From Roseiarcus sp963759955 (lineage in GTDB: Bacteria > Pseudomonadota > Alphaproteobacteria > Rhizobiales > Beijerinckiaceae), in assembly GCA_963759955.1 (NCBI GenBank), contig CAVXCA010000044.1:1-64000 (forward strand): DNA of 64,000 bases. The letters run 5' to 3'. Below, in pieces: positions 61,518 through 64,000 of this stretch; within the stretch, counting starts at the first letter, position 1, and each line of letters begins with the position of its first letter. Under the pieces are notes generated by a model, which saw only the letters and a list, made by a program, of their open reading frames with translations, made no database searches and was not told the origin of the DNA. The position numbers and the translations under genes are program-made.

Positions 61518-63271
61518 ACGTTTGTTTTCCGATCGATCCCGAGCGCTTCCAGCTCGCTAGTCGTCAAGTCGTAGAGTGCGGCCACTGCGGCATCGCACGC
61601 GTCCCTGTCGTTCTTGTGGGCTGCCGCAATGAGTGCCTTGCGCAATTCGTTGTCGACCGCGTGCCAGTGCGGGACGCGGATGCGGCGCACGTATTGCGCC
61701 TGGAATTTGAGATAGCCGCCTCGCATCTTCGTCGAGTACGTCGACACGAAGAGTTTGGCGATGCTCGACAACATAACCGCCTGTAGCGCCCGCAAATCCC
61801 ACGTGTCCGACGTTAGGACGTACAGATTGTGGTGGGGGTACAGTTTGCCCTCCTCAAAGACGACGTTTGCCTCGCCTTTGATATCCGGGAGAAGCAGCTT
61901 CGGCTTGTACGTGAGGCTCGGATAAATCCGATCAATGGTTCGATACCAACTCCCCGGATTCTTCTGCGAGATGTGCCGACGCTTGATCGCCTCGCCGTGC
62001 TCCTCGAGATAGCGGGCGAACTTTGGGTACTCGCTGAATGATGCGAGGCGGCCGTCCTCTTCAAATGGGTTGAGCACCCCGTACCCGCGCCATTTGACGG
62101 TGCCGCTTGTGATGTCGCGACTCATGGCGAGCGGCAATTTGCGCGACGGTTCGACATCCAGCGCGTCATACTTCGCGACAAAGATTTTGTCGGCACCGGT
62201 GGCGACGCCAATCCCGACCTTGCATCCCGCATCCTCGATCGTCGGGAACTGCGCCTCGAGGCGTCGCACGACAGCCAATTGCAATGGAGAGTCTACGATC
62301 CAGGGTTCTTCGCCGCTGACGATTCCCGTCCCCTCGACCACGTCGGGATGTTTCGATCCTTCCCGCAACGCGCGCGCAAGTGGCCTCAAAATCTCCGCAT
62401 CGATTGCGGGACGATATGAAAATCTCGTTTGAGCGGATCGATCTTTTCCAATGACGAATATTCCGGGGTACGCGATAACGTCATCATGGAACGCGGGAGT
62501 GTCGACCATGTCGACATACGTATGCAGATGATAGTGATCCGAGATCAGACGCCGGAGCGGTGCTCCGTAACGATTCTTCATCCACCGGTCGGCGCAAATG
62601 AACGCGAGCTTGCCGCCAGCAGCGAGCGACGACAGACCTTTCTCGATGAACGGAATATATAGATCGGCGCGATCAAAAATTGTCGCGTAGCGCCGACGAT
62701 ATTCCGCCATCAGAATATCGGGGATCAACTCCTGTCGAACGTAAGGCGGGTTTCCTATTACATGCGAGAAATTGAAATCAAAATCAGTTAGCAGAAAATC
62801 ACCTTCGCGGAGCCAGGAGCTGACGAGGGTAGCAGCCTCTTGGTGCGAAAGCCCCTCCGCCTCGAGCACTCGCATCAGCCGAGTTTTCATGACCTCAAAG
62901 GTCTTGTGATGCAGCTCAACGCCGCGAATCGCGTCCTTCAGAGCGATAATTGGATTCGTCCGGTCGCCGCTCGCACGGAACGCTCGAAACAATCGCTCGA
63001 TCGCAGGAAATAGGAAATCCCCTTGTCCGATCGACGGCTCGAGCAATCGCGAGCGATGCAACGGCTTGTCGGCCGTATACCCGACGAGATCGAGAATGAA
63101 CTCGACGACTTCCGGTCGCGTAAAAATTGCCCCGCGCTCTTCGACGCCTGTCTCCGCACGAAGCTTGTTGGCGGCGTCGGACAGCGAGAATCCGAACAGC
63201 TCGAGTTGCGCTGGCCGGTGCGATGTTCTCGAGAACTGAGTCGGGTCGATCGTTTCGGCGGCGTCCTTCAT
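61508..63271 (-). CDS. adenine-specific DNA methyltransferase (M.PaeR7I-like)
   Basis: 587 residues. Gamma-class N6-adenine methyltransferase: AdoMet motif LLEPSIGQGDFLFP, catalytic NPPY in VIGNPPYVRQE, and a large C-terminal target-recognition region (with LYPHHNLYVLTSDTWDLRALQ). The ATG at 63271 begins MKDAAETIDPTQFSR; a longer frame to 63430 lacks homology. Paired with the XhoI-family endonuclease, it should methylate the adenine in CTCGAG. Divergent from the HTH gene at 63469, sharing a ~200-nt control region. Confidence 0.92.
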   Translation of the reverse strand: MKDAAETIDPTQFSRTSHRPAQLELFGFSLSDAANKLRAETGVEERGAIFTRPEVVEFILDLVGYTADKPLHRSRLLEPSIGQGDFLFPAIERLFRAFRASGDRTNPIIALKDAIRGVELHHKTFEVMKTRLMRVLEAEGLSHQEAATLVSSWLREGDFLLTDFDFNFSHVIGNPPYVRQELIPDILMAEYRRRYATIFDRADLYIPFIEKGLSSLAAGGKLAFICADRWMKNRYGAPLRRLISDHYHLHTYVDMVDTPAFHDDVIAYPGIFVIGKDRSAQTRFSYRPAIDAEILRPLARALREGSKHPDVVEGTGIVSGEEPWIVDSPLQLAVVRRLEAQFPTIEDAGCKVGIGVATGADKIFVAKYDALDVEPSRKLPLAMSRDITSGTVKWRGYGVLNPFEEDGRLASFSEYPKFARYLEEHGEAIKRRHISQKNPGSWYRTIDRIYPSLTYKPKLLLPDIKGEANVVFEEGKLYPHHNLYVLTSDTWDLRALQAVMLSSIAKLFVSTYSTKMRGGYLKFQAQYVRRIRVPHWHAVDNELRKALIAAAHKNDRDACDAAVAALYDLTTSELEALGIDRKTNVCR

Positions 63272-63468
63272 AATTGAAGTGTAACCTGATTCTCCGCATT
63301 CTGAAAAGAACGAAAAGCGAACACAGGCTCTTTGTACCTCGCTCGTCGCCCGGCCGCGTTTGCCCGTCGCACATGTTGTCGTGCGTGGCGTTTTCTTTCG
63401 TCTGGTCGCCTCATCACGACGTGGGGACAATCGCGTTGGCGTGCCTGGCGGATGCTAGAATTATTGCC

Positions 63469-64000
63469 ATGCCCACTTCCGAAGAACACGACGCTGCCAT
63501 CGGCTCCGACACGGCGACGCCAGCGTCGCCAACACCGCCGATCGTCGCATCACATCAGGTCGACACTTCCGACAATGGCGACGCCAGCGACGCCATGCTC
63601 ACCGCCCTTGCCGACGATCTTGAATACACCCTCACTGTGGGACAAGCTCTCGAGCGAATCGTCACCTCCGGGCGCAAGGTTCCATCCGGGCGTTCGATTC
63701 AGCGTTATTGTATCGAGGGCCGTCTCGCCGCGAAAAAGATTCGTACCGTCTTCGGTTCGGAATGGCTCATCAATGAGACCTCACTTGCAAAACTGATTGA
63801 GATAGAGCCTGTCGTTACCGGCGACGCCAGCGTCGCCATCGGCTCCGACACGGCGACGCCAGCGTCGCCAACACCGCCGATCGTCGCATCACATCAGGTC
63901 GACACTTCCGACAATGGCGACGCCAGCGACGCCAGTCATGTTTCGGCGGCAACGCCGGTAGGGGAGAGGCGGACGATCGCCGAAGTGCTCATCGAGAATG
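63469..64000 (+). CDS. helix-turn-helix protein with duplicated linker, truncated by window end
   Basis: 177 codons are seen and the frame is still open at 64000. Layout: a low-complexity Asp/Ser/Ala/Thr/Pro-rich segment (about 9-43), a small DNA-binding-like domain (about 49-110: TVGQALERIVTSG.., RSIQRYCIEGRLAAKKIRTV, GSEWLINETSLAKLIE, an excisionase/MerR-like winged HTH pattern), then the same linker again (residues 123-155), and a new start at GERRTIAEVLIE that may open another unit. Both linkers are coded by an exact 100-bp repeat. Function unknown. A TAGAAT hexamer (63456-63461) just ahead of the ATG suggests a leaderless transcript. Confidence 0.65.
   Translation, partial: MPTSEEHDAAIGSDTATPASPTPPIVASHQVDTSDNGDASDAMLTALADDLEYTLTVGQALERIVTSGRKVPSGRSIQRYCIEGRLAAKKIRTVFGSEWLINETSLAKLIEIEPVVTGDASVAIGSDTATPASPTPPIVASHQVDTSDNGDASDASHVSAATPVGERRTIAEVLIEN
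63496..63595 (+). repeat. 100-bp exact direct repeat, unit 1
   Basis: Identical to 63835-63934 over 100 bp by eye, starting GCCATCGGCTCC and ending GACGCCAGCGACGCCA. The offset of 339 bp is a multiple of three, so both copies are read in the same frame. Internally it holds smaller GCGACGCCAGCG-type iterations. Confidence 0.9.
63835..63934 (+). repeat. 100-bp exact direct repeat, unit 2
   Basis: Second copy of the repeat at 63496-63595, 339 bp downstream in the same gene and frame. No sequence difference was noticed, implying a recent duplication or gene conversion. Confidence 0.9.

Noticed and set aside
63496..63934. CRISPR-like array at the right end
   Set aside because: Only two 100-bp units, in frame inside an open reading frame, with a coding region between them; no short regular repeats and spacers or cas genes.

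Overview
The window is high-GC DNA (roughly two thirds G+C in most genes) from an alphaproteobacterium, most likely of the order Hyphomicrobiales (Rhizobiales). Pointers are an NdvA/ChvA-type glucan exporter, a GT21 ceramide-type glucosyltransferase, a Caulobacter-like xylonate dehydratase, an argH/tlpA divergent pair, an intracellular PHB depolymerase, a DUF2865 protein, DUF1674 (SDH assembly factor 4) and CtrA-type TTAA-N7-TTAA boxes. A Beijerinckiaceae/Methylocystaceae affiliation is a guess from overall flavour.

Layout. 1-3.8 kb is accessory: a DUF3800 gene, a convergent three-gene run of unknowns, a solitary IS1595-family transposase and a VapBC pair with a visible operator. 3.8-9 kb holds a sugar-acid dehydratase, tRNA-Arg(TCG) and an outer-membrane beta-barrel gene split by an IS630-family element. 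The gene can be rebuilt exactly by removing the IS and one TA. 9.2-13.7 kb has accA and a ribose-type transport set (rbsC, rbsB, frameshifted rbsK) that lacks its ATPase gene. 13.8-18.5 kb has a lipoprotein L,D-transpeptidase behind CtrA-like boxes, a LuxR-type response regulator, and a convergent FIST (NosP-like) plus hybrid histidine kinase pair. 19-22.3 kb has a GATase1 protein, an M48 protease and two unknown proteins, one with three Q-rich repeats. 22.7-25.6 kb has xseA and a second, nearly identical IS630 copy.

25.7-59.3 kb is mostly chromosomal housekeeping: a DsrC/TusE-like protein, DUF2865, gltX, GT21, OYE reductase, WD40 + CobW GTPase, hemH, msrB, ndvA, LssY-C protein, a histone-H1-tailed protein, purU, tesA/ybbA/ybbP (the permease frameshifted), an acyl-CoA synthetase, ftsH, tlpA/argH, a GNAT/DUF1778 toxin-antitoxin pair, acireductone dioxygenase, purH, rsmB, SDHAF4, a second L,D-transpeptidase, phaZ and an ABC-2 exporter.

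59.4-64 kb is a lower-GC island edge. The 5' 40 nt of a tRNA-Gly(TCC) break off in the anticodon arm, followed by a tyrosine integrase, a XhoI/PaeR7I-type restriction-modification pair, and a helix-turn-helix gene built around an exact 100-bp in-frame duplication that runs off the window end.

There are no rRNA genes and no CRISPR array. The points most worth a second look are the IS-split porin-like gene, the island edge with the duplicated HTH gene, the Q-rich repeat pair, the CtrA-boxed L,D-transpeptidase and the NO-sensor-like FIST/kinase/regulator group.
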